Source of the DNA: Rubrivivax sp.
Lineage (GTDB): Bacteria; Pseudomonadota; Gammaproteobacteria; Burkholderiales; Burkholderiaceae_C
NCBI GenBank assembly: GCA_030653385.1
Contig: JAURZM010000079.1
Span: forward strand, 1-64,000
Direction: 5' to 3'
Length of the DNA stretch: 64,000 nucleotides
Part shown: positions 44,377 to 52,582 of the stretch, in pieces
Layout: every line of letters begins with the position of its first letter
Numbering within the stretch: the first letter of the stretch is position 1
Program-made: the position numbers and the translations under genes
Notes under the pieces: model-generated
The model's database searches: none
What the model was told of the DNA's origin: nothing
What the model saw: the letters and a program-made list of their open reading frames with translations, nothing else

Positions 44377-45747
44377 TCATGCCGAAGTCGGCGCCGATGC
44401 CTGCAGCCAGCTCGCGCCCGCCCGCTTGGCCGTGGCCGCCTGCTGCCAGAAAGCCTGCCAGTCGGCCGCCGGTGCAATGCAGTCCATCGTGTCGGGGCCT
44501 TGCAACGCCGCGGCGTCGGCGGCCGTCAGCACCATCGGTGGTGTGCCGCCAGCCTGCACGGTGGTTATGGCCTTCAGCAGCACCCGCCGGTTGGCCATGA
44601 TGACCTTGTCGCTTTGCCCCAGGTGTTCGCGTGTGCGGTCGGCAATGGCGCCCATGCTTTCCACCGCCCACTGGTCGTGCAGGTTGATGTCTTCTTCGCC
44701 CATGCCCAGGTAGGTGCGGCTGCGCTGTTCTTCGGCGTTGAAGTTCCAGTGGTCGTGGCGGCCGTGGATGGGCACGTAGTCGGGCAATGTCATGTGTGCC
44801 AGGCGCTGCTGGCGCATCGTTTCCTTGTCCAGCGGGCCGGCGAAGCTGGTGAAAAAGCTGTACCAGTAGGTGTGTTCGTCATCCACCGGCACGTGCACCT
44901 GCGTGATGGTCACGGTCTCGGACAGCGGAATCACGAAGGTGTGCGGAAAGGCCGCGTGCGTGACGCGCACATGCGTGAGCCGGTCGTTGATGAGCCGCAG
45001 CGTGGTCAGCTTCGTCAGGCCCGGCGCGACTTCTTCGTGGTGGATCTCGGGGCTGCAGACTTCGCGCATGACCCGGGTCATGGGCCAGCGTTCACCGTCC
45101 ACTTCACCCACGCTGGCGGCACGGAACTGGCGGCCGTAGGTGGCGTCCAGCGACTCATCTTGAAGGTAGCGGTGCAGGAAGCTGGGGTGGGCCGGGTCGA
45201 TGCCCACCTCGAAGGCCTGCAGCCAATTGCAATGCCACAGGCCCTTGAAGGCAAAGCTGTGCGTGGCCGGTGCGACGAAGGCATCGAAGGCCGGCAGCGC
45301 AGGCAGTGTGCTGCCTTCGGGCCCCAGGTAGGCAAACACCACGCCAGCCACCACCTGCACCGGATAGCTGCGTTGCCGCACGCGGGTGCACAAGGTCGAA
45401 CCCATCGGCTCGGCCGGTGTCTCCAGGCAGCGGCCGTCGACCGCAAACTTCCAGCCATGGAAAGGGCAGCGGATGCCGTCGGCTTCGTGTCGCGCAAAGG
45501 CCAGGTCAGCGCCACGGTGCGGACAGTCGCGGTCGAGCAGACCGAAGCGGCCAGCGCCATCGCGGAACAGCACCAGGTCCTGCCCCAGCAGGCGCACGGC
45601 CTTCACGGGGCGGTCGGCCAGACGCGCGTCCAGGCGCGGGTCGAATTCGTCCACCAGGGCCGCGGGCTGCCAGTAGCGGCGCATCAATTCACCACAGGGG
45701 GTGCCGGGGCCGATGCGGGTGATGAGCTGGTTCTGGGCGTCTTGCAT
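44377..45747 (-). CDS. Rieske-type aromatic-ring/oxygenase alpha subunit (phthalate-dioxygenase-like)
   Basis: 456-residue oxygenase. The Rieske centre is given by CPHRGADL and CPFHGWKF (two Cys, two His, ~residues 75-100). The mononuclear iron site follows as NWLQAFEVGIDPAHPSFLH (His, His, with bridging Asp). Length and layout fit the phthalate 4,5-dioxygenase-like group that works without a beta subunit. It is the first gene of the run Rieske, GS-like, ferredoxin, dctQ, dctM. The hydroxylated or demethylated substrate is unknown. The start at ATG 45747 has no obvious competitor. Confidence 0.92.
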   Translation of the reverse strand: MQDAQNQLITRIGPGTPCGELMRRYWQPAALVDEFDPRLDARLADRPVKAVRLLGQDLVLFRDGAGRFGLLDRDCPHRGADLAFARHEADGIRCPFHGWKFAVDGRCLETPAEPMGSTLCTRVRQRSYPVQVVAGVVFAYLGPEGSTLPALPAFDAFVAPATHSFAFKGLWHCNWLQAFEVGIDPAHPSFLHRYLQDESLDATYGRQFRAASVGEVDGERWPMTRVMREVCSPEIHHEEVAPGLTKLTTLRLINDRLTHVRVTHAAFPHTFVIPLSETVTITQVHVPVDDEHTYWYSFFTSFAGPLDKETMRQQRLAHMTLPDYVPIHGRHDHWNFNAEEQRSRTYLGMGEEDINLHDQWAVESMGAIADRTREHLGQSDKVIMANRRVLLKAITTVQAGGTPPMVLTAADAAALQGPDTMDCIAPAADWQAFWQQAATAKRAGASWLQASAPTSA

Positions 45748-45804
45748 CGTGAGGCCAGTCTAGTGCAGCAGGGTCCACCGACATCCACCGACAGACCAGG
45801 TGGT

Positions 45805-47031
45805 TCAAGCACCGGCTTGGATTCCGCGAGTCGCCTGCGCTGCCACCGCTGCGCAGCCGCTTGCCACCACCACGCGGTTGCGGCCCTCGCGCTTGGCCTG
45901 GTACAGCGCATCGTCGGCGGCACGTGCCGCCGCTTCCCAGGTCGACCTGTCATTGAAGGCAAAGGACACGCCAATGCTGACTGTGCAGTCGGTGCTGCCC
46001 CGCGATGCGTCCAGGCGTGCATGGCGTTCAGCCTGCACCGCCAGGCGCAGCCTTTCGGCCAGGGCGGGCGCACGCGCCGGGTCGCTGCCCTGGCAGCAGA
46101 TCAGGAATTCCTCACCGCCCCAGCGTGCCACCACGTCGCCGCCGCGCACCTGGGCTTTCAGGGTCTGCGCCAGGCTGCGCAGCACCGCATCGCCCGCGGC
46201 GTGGCCCTGTTCGTCGTTGATGCGCTTGAAGTGGTCGATGTCCACCAGCAGCAGCACCAGCGGCGGTGGCGGACGGCTGGCGAAGTGCCGCTGCATGACC
46301 TGTTCAAGCCCGTTGCGGTTCAGCAGGCCGGTCAGTGCGTCGTGGGTGGCCAGCGCGTGCAGCCGCTCATTCAGGCGCACGAACACCATCCACAGCAGGT
46401 TGGGGCCGATCAGGGTGATGACGACGATCGAGTAGGTGTAGTAAGCCTGCGCCCACGGGCCGGCAAACAGCGGCTGCATGCCCACGGCCATGACCGCCAC
46501 ACCGCGCGCCGCAGTGGCCAGCGACAGCAGCCCCACCAGCACGGCCAGCACCCGCAAGGGCAGCCGCAGCGGCGCGATCTCGCGCTTGGCCGCGGCAAAC
46601 GCCAGCGTGGCCAGCACGCCGTAACCCAGGCCCAGCGCCAGGTTCAGGGCCGCGTGCCGCCCCACGCCTTGCCACAGCCCGGTGGCCGCGCCGGCCAGGG
46701 CCACGTAGACGAGCAAGACCAACACCACCTGGCGACGGTTCATGGCCACGGCACCTGAAAAGCGCTGCAGCCCGATGGCAAAGCTGAGGGTGGCGAAGAT
46801 CATGCCGGTGTCCGACAGGATGCCGCGTGCCGTGCCCGAACTGAAGCCCATGCCCAGCCGCAGCAGGTAGGCCAGCCCGAACGCCAGTGCCCCGGTGCCG
46901 AAGGCCCGCAGACCGGCCGGGTCGGCCATGCGCCTGGCGATCAGGTGCAGCAAAGCACCAATGCCGACCAGATTCAGGGCCAACAGAACGATGACGGTAC
47001 CGGGATCCATGGCAGGCAAGGTGGGCGGCAT
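45805..47031 (-). CDS. membrane-anchored diguanylate cyclase
   Basis: 408 residues. About seven transmembrane segments span residues ~8-225, and a C-terminal GGDEF domain starts at DALTGLLNRNGLEQ. The active site is GGEEF (~residue 312), with an I-site RxxD (RGGD) five residues before it, so it should be both active and feedback-inhibited. The membrane part resembles other 7TM sensory modules but I cannot name it. ATG 47010 is an alternative start, seven residues shorter. The family signature appears twice in this window; the other copy is soluble. Confidence 0.9.
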   Translation of the reverse strand: MPPTLPAMDPGTVIVLLALNLVGIGALLHLIARRMADPAGLRAFGTGALAFGLAYLLRLGMGFSSGTARGILSDTGMIFATLSFAIGLQRFSGAVAMNRRQVVLVLLVYVALAGAATGLWQGVGRHAALNLALGLGYGVLATLAFAAAKREIAPLRLPLRVLAVLVGLLSLATAARGVAVMAVGMQPLFAGPWAQAYYTYSIVVITLIGPNLLWMVFVRLNERLHALATHDALTGLLNRNGLEQVMQRHFASRPPPPLVLLLVDIDHFKRINDEQGHAAGDAVLRSLAQTLKAQVRGGDVVARWGGEEFLICCQGSDPARAPALAERLRLAVQAERHARLDASRGSTDCTVSIGVSFAFNDRSTWEAAARAADDALYQAKREGRNRVVVASGCAAVAAQATRGIQAGA

Positions 47032-47187
47032 AGGCTATCAAGGGCGGCCGCGCCGCAACACCGGGAAACTGCGGCGCTTCGCACGGGGCGGGCTGAAGCA
47101 GGCAGGGTGCCAGCCTCTGCGTGGCCCGACGGCGCCAGTCGTGAGGGTCGTAGCATGGCCCCCGAACCAGGTGGGAGAAACGAAGCC

Positions 47188-48597
47188 ATGCACGAGATCA
47201 ACTGTCCGCATTGCGGCAAAGCCTTCAAGGTAGACGAGGCCGGGTACGCGGACATCCTGAAACAGGTTCGCGATGGCGACTTCGAACAGCAGTTGCACGA
47301 TCGGCTGGAACTGGCCGAGCAGGACAAGCGCAATGCGGTCGAGCTGGCCACGGTCAAGGTCGCCAGCGAACTGCAGCAATCGGCGGCGGCGAAAGACACC
47401 GAGATCCAAGCGCTGAAGGCCAGGCTCGATGCCGGTGAGGTGGCGCGCAGGCTTGCCGTGGCCGAGGCCCTGAGTGCGGTTGAAAAACAGCGTGACGCAC
47501 TGGCCAACGAACTCGAACAAGCCAGGCAAGACAAACAGGCCGCGTCCCGGCTGGCCGAAGCGATGCTCGTGAACGAACTGCAGAAAGCCGCCGCCACGAA
47601 GGACGCGGAAATCCAGGGCCTGAAAGCCAGGCTCGAAGGCATCGAGATGGCGCAGATGCTCGCCATCACCGAAGCCGTCGGCCCGGTCGCCAAGGAGCGC
47701 GACGACCTGAAAAATGGCCTGAACCTGGCGGTGCTGGAAAAGCAGCTGGCCGAAAAGTCGCTGAAGGACAAGTACGAGACGCAGATCAAGGACCGCGACG
47801 ATGCCATCGAGCGCCTGCGCGACATGAAAGCCCGGCTGTCGACCAAGATGGTCGGCGAAACCCTGGAACTGCACTGCGAGACCGAGTTCAACCGCATCCG
47901 GGCCACGGCGTTCCCCAGGGCCTATTTCGAGAAGGACAACGACGCGCGCAGCGGCAGCAAGGGCGACTACATCTTCCGCGACCGCGACGATGCCGGCACC
48001 GAGATCGTCTCGATCATGTTCGAGATGAAAAACGAGAGCGACGGCACGGCGGCAAAAAACCGGAACGAAGACTTCCTGAAGGAACTCGACCGGGACCGCA
48101 ACGAAAAGGGCTGCGAGTACGCGGTGCTCGTGTCGCTGCTGGAACCCGACAGCGAGCTCTACAACACCGGCATCGTCGACGTCTTCCATCGCTTCCCGAA
48201 GATGTACGTCGTGCGCCCGCAGTTTTTCCTGCCCATCATCACGCTGCTGCGCAACGCGGCGATGAACTCACTGAAGTACAAGTCGGAACTGGCGCTCGTG
48301 CGGTCGCAGAACATCGACATCACGAACTTCGAGACCGAGCTCGAGACCTTCAAGAGCGCCTTCGCCAAGAACTACGACCTGGCCTCGCGGCGCTTCCAGA
48401 CCGCGATCGATGAAATCGACAAGTCGATCGACCACCTGCAGAAAACCAAAGAGGCCCTGCTCGGCACCGATCGCAACCTGCGCCTGGCCAATGACAAGGC
48501 GCAGGACGTGACGATCAAGAAGCTGACACGCCACAACCCGACGATGGCGGACAAGTTCGCCGAGTTGAAGGAGCCAGGCACGCCGGACGCGGGATGA
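47188..48597 (+). CDS. DUF2130 protein: zinc-finger-like start, coiled coil, predicted nuclease fold
   Basis: 469-residue protein. The N-terminus CPHCGKAF is a zinc-knuckle-like motif. Residues ~30-230 form a long coiled coil containing two similar ~66-residue units (ELQQSAAAKDTEIQALKARL and ELQKAAATKDAEIQGLKARL). The conserved C-terminal DUF2130 domain begins near GETLELHCETEFNRIR. SKGDYIFRD followed by IMFEMKNE looks like a PD-(D/E)xK restriction-endonuclease core. Function is not established for the family. ATG 47188 is preceded by GGGAGAAA. It stands alone between divergent and convergent neighbours, with less extreme codon bias in places. Confidence 0.85.
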   Translation: MHEINCPHCGKAFKVDEAGYADILKQVRDGDFEQQLHDRLELAEQDKRNAVELATVKVASELQQSAAAKDTEIQALKARLDAGEVARRLAVAEALSAVEKQRDALANELEQARQDKQAASRLAEAMLVNELQKAAATKDAEIQGLKARLEGIEMAQMLAITEAVGPVAKERDDLKNGLNLAVLEKQLAEKSLKDKYETQIKDRDDAIERLRDMKARLSTKMVGETLELHCETEFNRIRATAFPRAYFEKDNDARSGSKGDYIFRDRDDAGTEIVSIMFEMKNESDGTAAKNRNEDFLKELDRDRNEKGCEYAVLVSLLEPDSELYNTGIVDVFHRFPKMYVVRPQFFLPIITLLRNAAMNSLKYKSELALVRSQNIDITNFETELETFKSAFAKNYDLASRRFQTAIDEIDKSIDHLQKTKEALLGTDRNLRLANDKAQDVTIKKLTRHNPTMADKFAELKEPGTPDAG

Positions 48598-48669
48598 GGG
48601 GGGCAGCTTCCTGCGCGATGTGCAGCGACGGGTCCGGTCCGACGGTGTCTGTGAAACCCGGCCGCCGCC

Positions 48670-50127
48670 CTACATCAACACGATGTCGTACTGCTCCGGA
48701 TTCATCCCCGGCTCCGCGCTCAGCGAAATCGGCTTGCCGATGAATTCGCTCAGCCCGGCCAGGTGCGTGCTTTCTTCGTCGAGCAGCATCTCCACCACCG
48801 CCGCACAGGCGATGACGCGGAATTCCTTGGGGCTGAACTGGCGCGCTTCGCGCAGGATTTCGCGCAGGATGTCGTAGCAGACACTGCGCGCCGTTTTCAC
48901 CTGGCCGCGGCCCTGGCAAGTGGGGCAGGGTTCACACAACATGTGCGCCAGGCTTTCGCGCGTGCGCTTGCGCGTCATCTCCACCAGGCCCAGCTGCGTG
49001 AAGCCGCTCACCGTGGTGCGCGTGCGGTCGCGGGCCAGCTGTTTCTTCAGTTCCGCCAGCACCGCCTGCTGGTGGTCTTCACGGGTCATGTCGATGAAGT
49101 CGGCGATGACGATGCCACCCAGGTTGCGCAGGCGCAGCTGCCGCGCGATGGCACCAGCCGCTTCCAGGTTGGTCTTGAAGATGGTGTCGTCGAAGTTGCG
49201 CGCGCCGACAAATCCGCCGGTGTTGACGTCCACCGTGGTCAGCGCTTCGGTCTGGTCGATGATCAGGTAACCGCCGCTTTTCAGGTCCACACGTCGCGCC
49301 AGTGCGCGGGTCAGTTCTTCTTCGATGCCAAAGAGGTCGAAGATGGGCCTTTCGCCACGGTACAGGTCGAGCTTGGCCACGGCACCTGGCATGTAGGTGT
49401 CGCCGAAGGCCTTCAGCGCATCGCACTGCAGGCGGCTGTCGATGCGGATGGTCTGCGTGGCTTCCACCGCCAGGTCGCGCAGCACCCGCTGGGCCAGCGT
49501 CAGGTCCAGGTGCAGCAGCGTGCCGGGCGGTTTGCTCTGCGCACGTTCGCGGATCAGCGACCATGCTCGTCGCAAGTAGGCGATGTCTTCGGCCAGTTCC
49601 GCGTCGGTGGCTTCTTCGGCGTTGGTGCGCAGGATGAAGCCGCCGCCGGCCTCGCCGGCCAAGGCGGTGACACGCGCCCGCAGCTGTTCACGCAGCTCGT
49701 GCGAGCCGATCTTCTGGCTGATGCCGATGTGCTTGTCGTGCGGCAGGAACACCAGCATGCGGCCGGCGATGCTGACCTGCGTGGACAGCCGCGCGCCCTT
49801 GCTGCCGATGGCGTCCTTGATGACCTGCACCGTCAGCGTCTGGCCTTCGAAAACCTGGCGTTCGATCGGCACCAGCGGGGCGTCGGGCCGCGGCAAACCG
49901 TTGTGCAGGTCGGCCACGTGCAGGAAGGCGGCCCGGTCCAGGCCGATGTCGACAAAGGCACTTTGCATGCCCGGCAGCACCCGCACCACCTTGCCCAGGT
50001 AGACATTGCCCACCAGGCCACGTTCCAGCGTGCGCTCGATGTGCAGTTCCTGCACCGCGCCGTTTTCGACGATGGCCACCCGCGTTTCCTGCGGCGACCA
50101 GTTGATCAGGATGTCTTGGTTGGGCAT
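48670..50127 (-). CDS. rng: ribonuclease G / E family endoribonuclease
   Basis: Single-strand endoribonuclease that matures 16S rRNA 5' ends and some mRNAs. 485 residues fit RNase G rather than the longer RNase E. An S1-like domain (GNVYLGKVVRVLPGMQSAF) is near the N-terminus. The DNase-I-like catalytic part contains TTVDVNTGGFVG and GGIVIADFIDM (Mg-binding Asp pair). The zinc-link CEPCPTCQGRG is present near residue 410. The start may be ATG 50127, preferred because AGGA lies 8-9 bases upstream, or ATG 50136. It is the last gene of the yebC-to-rng run. Confidence 0.94.
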   Translation of the reverse strand: MPNQDILINWSPQETRVAIVENGAVQELHIERTLERGLVGNVYLGKVVRVLPGMQSAFVDIGLDRAAFLHVADLHNGLPRPDAPLVPIERQVFEGQTLTVQVIKDAIGSKGARLSTQVSIAGRMLVFLPHDKHIGISQKIGSHELREQLRARVTALAGEAGGGFILRTNAEEATDAELAEDIAYLRRAWSLIRERAQSKPPGTLLHLDLTLAQRVLRDLAVEATQTIRIDSRLQCDALKAFGDTYMPGAVAKLDLYRGERPIFDLFGIEEELTRALARRVDLKSGGYLIIDQTEALTTVDVNTGGFVGARNFDDTIFKTNLEAAGAIARQLRLRNLGGIVIADFIDMTREDHQQAVLAELKKQLARDRTRTTVSGFTQLGLVEMTRKRTRESLAHMLCEPCPTCQGRGQVKTARSVCYDILREILREARQFSPKEFRVIACAAVVEMLLDEESTHLAGLSEFIGKPISLSAEPGMNPEQYDIVLM

Positions 50128-50137
50128 GGTGTTCATC

Positions 50138-50788
50138 CTAGATCGCCAGCGGCACGCCGGCCTGCCGCAGCAGCTGTGCGGTCTGGAACAGCGGCAGGCC
50201 CATGATGCCGCTGTGGCTGCCATCGATGTGGCTGATCCAGCCCGCCAGTGCACTTTGAATGGCGTAGGCACCGGCCTTGCCGAAAGCGTCGCCACTGGCC
50301 ACGTAGGCCTGCACCACGGCTGTCGGCAGCTCGGCAAAGTGCACGTGCGATGTGCTCAAGGCGTGTCGCGTGCGGCGGCCGTCGTGCAGCGCCACGGCGG
50401 TCAGCACACGGTGGCTGCGGCCGCTCAGCAAGGCCAGGGTGCGTGCGGCGTCCACCGCATCGGCCGGTTTGCCCAGGATGCGGCGGCCCAGGGCCACGGT
50501 GGTGTCGGCGCACAGCACCGGCGCGGGTGGCAGGCCGCGTGATTTCAGCCGCGCCACGGCTGCCTTCAGTTTGGCCGCCGTGACACGTTGCACATAGGCG
50601 GCGGGCAGTTCGCCGGCCCGTTCGGCTTCCAGCGCTTCGGCGTCTTCGTCGGGGCCGGGCAGCAGCAGCTGATGCACGGCCCCGATCTGGTCCAGCAACT
50701 GGCGGCGGCGCGGGCTTTGAGAAGCCAGGTAGACAAAAGCGGCCGGTGTTGTGACGAAAGATCCGGCTGAGGCGGAAGGTTTGGGCAT
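50138..50788 (-). CDS. Maf/YceF-family nucleotide pyrophosphatase
   Basis: House-cleaning nucleoside triphosphate pyrophosphatase (dTTP/UTP or modified nucleotides). 216 residues contain the family motifs SQSPRRRQLL, DTTVALGRRILGKP and DAFGKAGAYAIQ. It lies between rlmH and rng, close enough for co-transcription. The ATG at 50788 gives ~17 residues before the conserved core. Confidence 0.93.
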   Translation of the reverse strand: MPKPSASAGSFVTTPAAFVYLASQSPRRRQLLDQIGAVHQLLLPGPDEDAEALEAERAGELPAAYVQRVTAAKLKAAVARLKSRGLPPAPVLCADTTVALGRRILGKPADAVDAARTLALLSGRSHRVLTAVALHDGRRTRHALSTSHVHFAELPTAVVQAYVASGDAFGKAGAYAIQSALAGWISHIDGSHSGIMGLPLFQTAQLLRQAGVPLAI

Positions 50789-50819
50789 GCGGGCATTGTG
50801 GCGGCCGCTTGCGCCTTGG

Positions 50820-51299
50820 CTATTCGCGGTGGTACGGGTGGCCTTCGAGCAGGCTCCAGGCGCGGTACAGCGCTTCGGCCAGCAGCACACGGGCAAAGGC
50901 GTGCGGCAGGGTCAGGTCGCTCAGGCGCATCGTTTCGTCGGCCGTGGCTTTCAGCGCCGGGTCCAGGCCGTCGGGGCCGCCGATCAGCAGCGCGGCGTCG
51001 CGCCCGTCACCGCGCCAGACCCGCAGCCGTTCACACAGCTGCGCGGTGTTCAGTCGGGTGCCGTGTTCGTCCAGCACGATGCGGCGCGCGCCTTTGCCGG
51101 CAGATGGCAAGGCGGCTTCGAAACGTGACGCCTCGGCGGCCATGCACTGCGCGGCGGTTTTGCCGCTGCTGCGCGGCTCGGCCTTCAGCACCTTCAGTTC
51201 CAGCCGCATCTCGGCCGGCATGCGCTTGGCAAACTCGGCCCAGGCTTCGTCGGCCCAGGCCGGCTGGCGCTGGCCCACGGCCACCACCAGCAGCTTCAT
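50820..51299 (-). CDS. rlmH: 23S rRNA (pseudouridine1915-N3)-methyltransferase RlmH
   Basis: SPOUT-fold methyltransferase acting on helix 69 of 23S rRNA in assembled 70S ribosomes. 159 residues. Hallmarks are MKLLVVAVGQ at the start, LDEHG near residue 75, FLIGGPDGL-type (here LLIGGPDGLD) and a C-terminal RVLLAEALYRAWSLLEGHPYHRE. The ATG overlaps the rsfS stop (TGATG), which fits the conserved rsfS-rlmH pairing. Confidence 0.96.
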   Translation of the reverse strand: MKLLVVAVGQRQPAWADEAWAEFAKRMPAEMRLELKVLKAEPRSSGKTAAQCMAAEASRFEAALPSAGKGARRIVLDEHGTRLNTAQLCERLRVWRGDGRDAALLIGGPDGLDPALKATADETMRLSDLTLPHAFARVLLAEALYRAWSLLEGHPYHRE

Positions 51300-51985
51300 C
51301 AGCGGCGGGGGGCGGCCTTGCGCGCAGGTGCCTTTTTGGCCGGCGCACTCTTGGCCGATGCACGCTTGGCCGGTGCACTCTTGGCCGGTGCCGTCTTGCT
51401 GGCCGGGCGCTTGACCACCACCGTCTTGATTGGTGCCGACTTCGACGCCACCCGCTTGTAGGCGGCCGTGCGGTTGGCCATCTTCTTGTCGGCTTCGGTC
51501 TTGGCCGAAGCCTTGGTGGCAGGCGCCTTCTTGGCAGCCGCCTGCTTGCTGGGCGCAGCCTTGGCCGGAGCGGCCTTTTTTGCCGCCGCCTTGGGCGGCG
51601 CCGCATCGGGCTCGCTTGCCTTCACCAGCTTGGTGTTGACCTCGCCCACCTTCATGCGCACGTTTTTGCCGCCCCAGATTTCTTCCAGGTGGTAGTACTC
51701 GCGGATGGCCGGCTGCATGATGTGCGCCACGGCAGCGCCGCAGTCCACGATGATCCATTCGCCGTTGTCTTCACCCTCGGTGGACATGACCTGCATGCCC
51801 CCTTCCTTGACGCTGTGGCGCACGCTGGCGGCCAGGGCCTTGGTCTGCCGGTTGCTGGTGCCCGACGCGATGATCACGCGTTCGAACATCGAGCTCAGGT
51901 GTTCGGTGTTGAAGACCGCGATGTGCTGGGCCTTCACGTCTTCCAGACCATCGACGATGGCGCGTTGCAGCTTGCGGATGTCCAT
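51299..51985 (-). CDS. rsfS: ribosomal silencing factor RsfS with histone-like Lys/Ala tail
   Basis: Binds L14 of the 50S subunit and blocks subunit joining in starvation. Residues 1-~110 are a normal RsfS domain: KLQRAIVDGLEDVKAQ, ASGTSNRQTKALA and GEWIIVDCGAAVAHIMQPAIREYYHLEEIW. The following ~115 residues are almost entirely Lys, Ala, Pro, Ser and Thr (AAPAKAAPSK style), like histone H1-type tails, and double the usual length. Four 15-base tandem repeats encode part of it. The tail would be highly basic and disordered and could add RNA or DNA binding. It is between nadD and rlmH as in relatives. Confidence 0.94.
   Translation of the reverse strand: MDIRKLQRAIVDGLEDVKAQHIAVFNTEHLSSMFERVIIASGTSNRQTKALAASVRHSVKEGGMQVMSTEGEDNGEWIIVDCGAAVAHIMQPAIREYYHLEEIWGGKNVRMKVGEVNTKLVKASEPDAAPPKAAAKKAAPAKAAPSKQAAAKKAPATKASAKTEADKKMANRTAAYKRVASKSAPIKTVVVKRPASKTAPAKSAPAKRASAKSAPAKKAPARKAAPRR
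51336..51395. repeat. four tandem 15-bp repeats in the rsfS tail
   Basis: Units TTGGCCGGCGCACTC, TTGGCCGATGCACGC, TTGGCCGGTGCACTC and TTGGCCGGTGCCGTC follow one another and encode five-residue steps (KSAPA/KRASA/KTAPA types) on the minus strand. Such runs can change length by slippage or recombination. Confidence 0.8.
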
Positions 51986-52582
51986 TCAGCTCCTGACAGG
52001 GCTGCGGTAGAGCCCGTGCGTTTCAATATAGCGCGCCACTGCGGGCGGCACCAGTGGTGAGAAGTCCGCACCCTCGTGGGCGCGGCGGCGGATGTCGGTG
52101 GACGAGATGTCCAGCATGGGCAGCGGCACCATGCGGTGCGGAAAGTGCTGCACGTCGGGGTGCGGTTCACGTGTTTCACCGGGGCGGTTGGCCACGGCCA
52201 GCACCACCAGGCCCAACAGCGTCTGCCAGTCACGCCAGCTGTGCAGGCCGGTGTACTGGTCTTGGCCGATCAGCAAAAACCACTGCGTGCCAGGGTGCAT
52301 GGCGGCCAGTGCCCGCACGGTGTCCAGCGTGAAGCTGGGGCCGGGGCGGTCGACTTCGATGCGGTCCAGCACAAAACGCGGTTCGTGCGCGATGGCCGCC
52401 TGCACCATGGCCACGCGGTGCGCGGCGGTGCTCATCTCGCGGGTTTTCTGCCAGGGCTGGCCGGCGGGAATCCAGCGCACCTCGTCCAGCCGCAATTCGG
52501 CCAGCGCGGCTTCAGCCAGCGCCACGTGGGCATCGTGCACGGGGTCGAAGCTGCCGCCGAACACGCCCACGCGGCGACTCAT
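51986..52582 (-). CDS. nadD: nicotinate-nucleotide adenylyltransferase
   Basis: Forms nicotinate adenine dinucleotide from NaMN and ATP in NAD synthesis. 198 residues. GGSFDPVHDAHVALAEAA at the N-terminus is the nucleotidyltransferase (T/H)xGH-type motif region, with HDAH. ISSTDIRRRAHEG near the C-terminus is the second signature. The ATG overlaps the hemF stop by 4 bases and the stop abuts the rsfS start. Confidence 0.95.
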   Translation of the reverse strand: MSRRVGVFGGSFDPVHDAHVALAEAALAELRLDEVRWIPAGQPWQKTREMSTAAHRVAMVQAAIAHEPRFVLDRIEVDRPGPSFTLDTVRALAAMHPGTQWFLLIGQDQYTGLHSWRDWQTLLGLVVLAVANRPGETREPHPDVQHFPHRMVPLPMLDISSTDIRRRAHEGADFSPLVPPAVARYIETHGLYRSPVRS

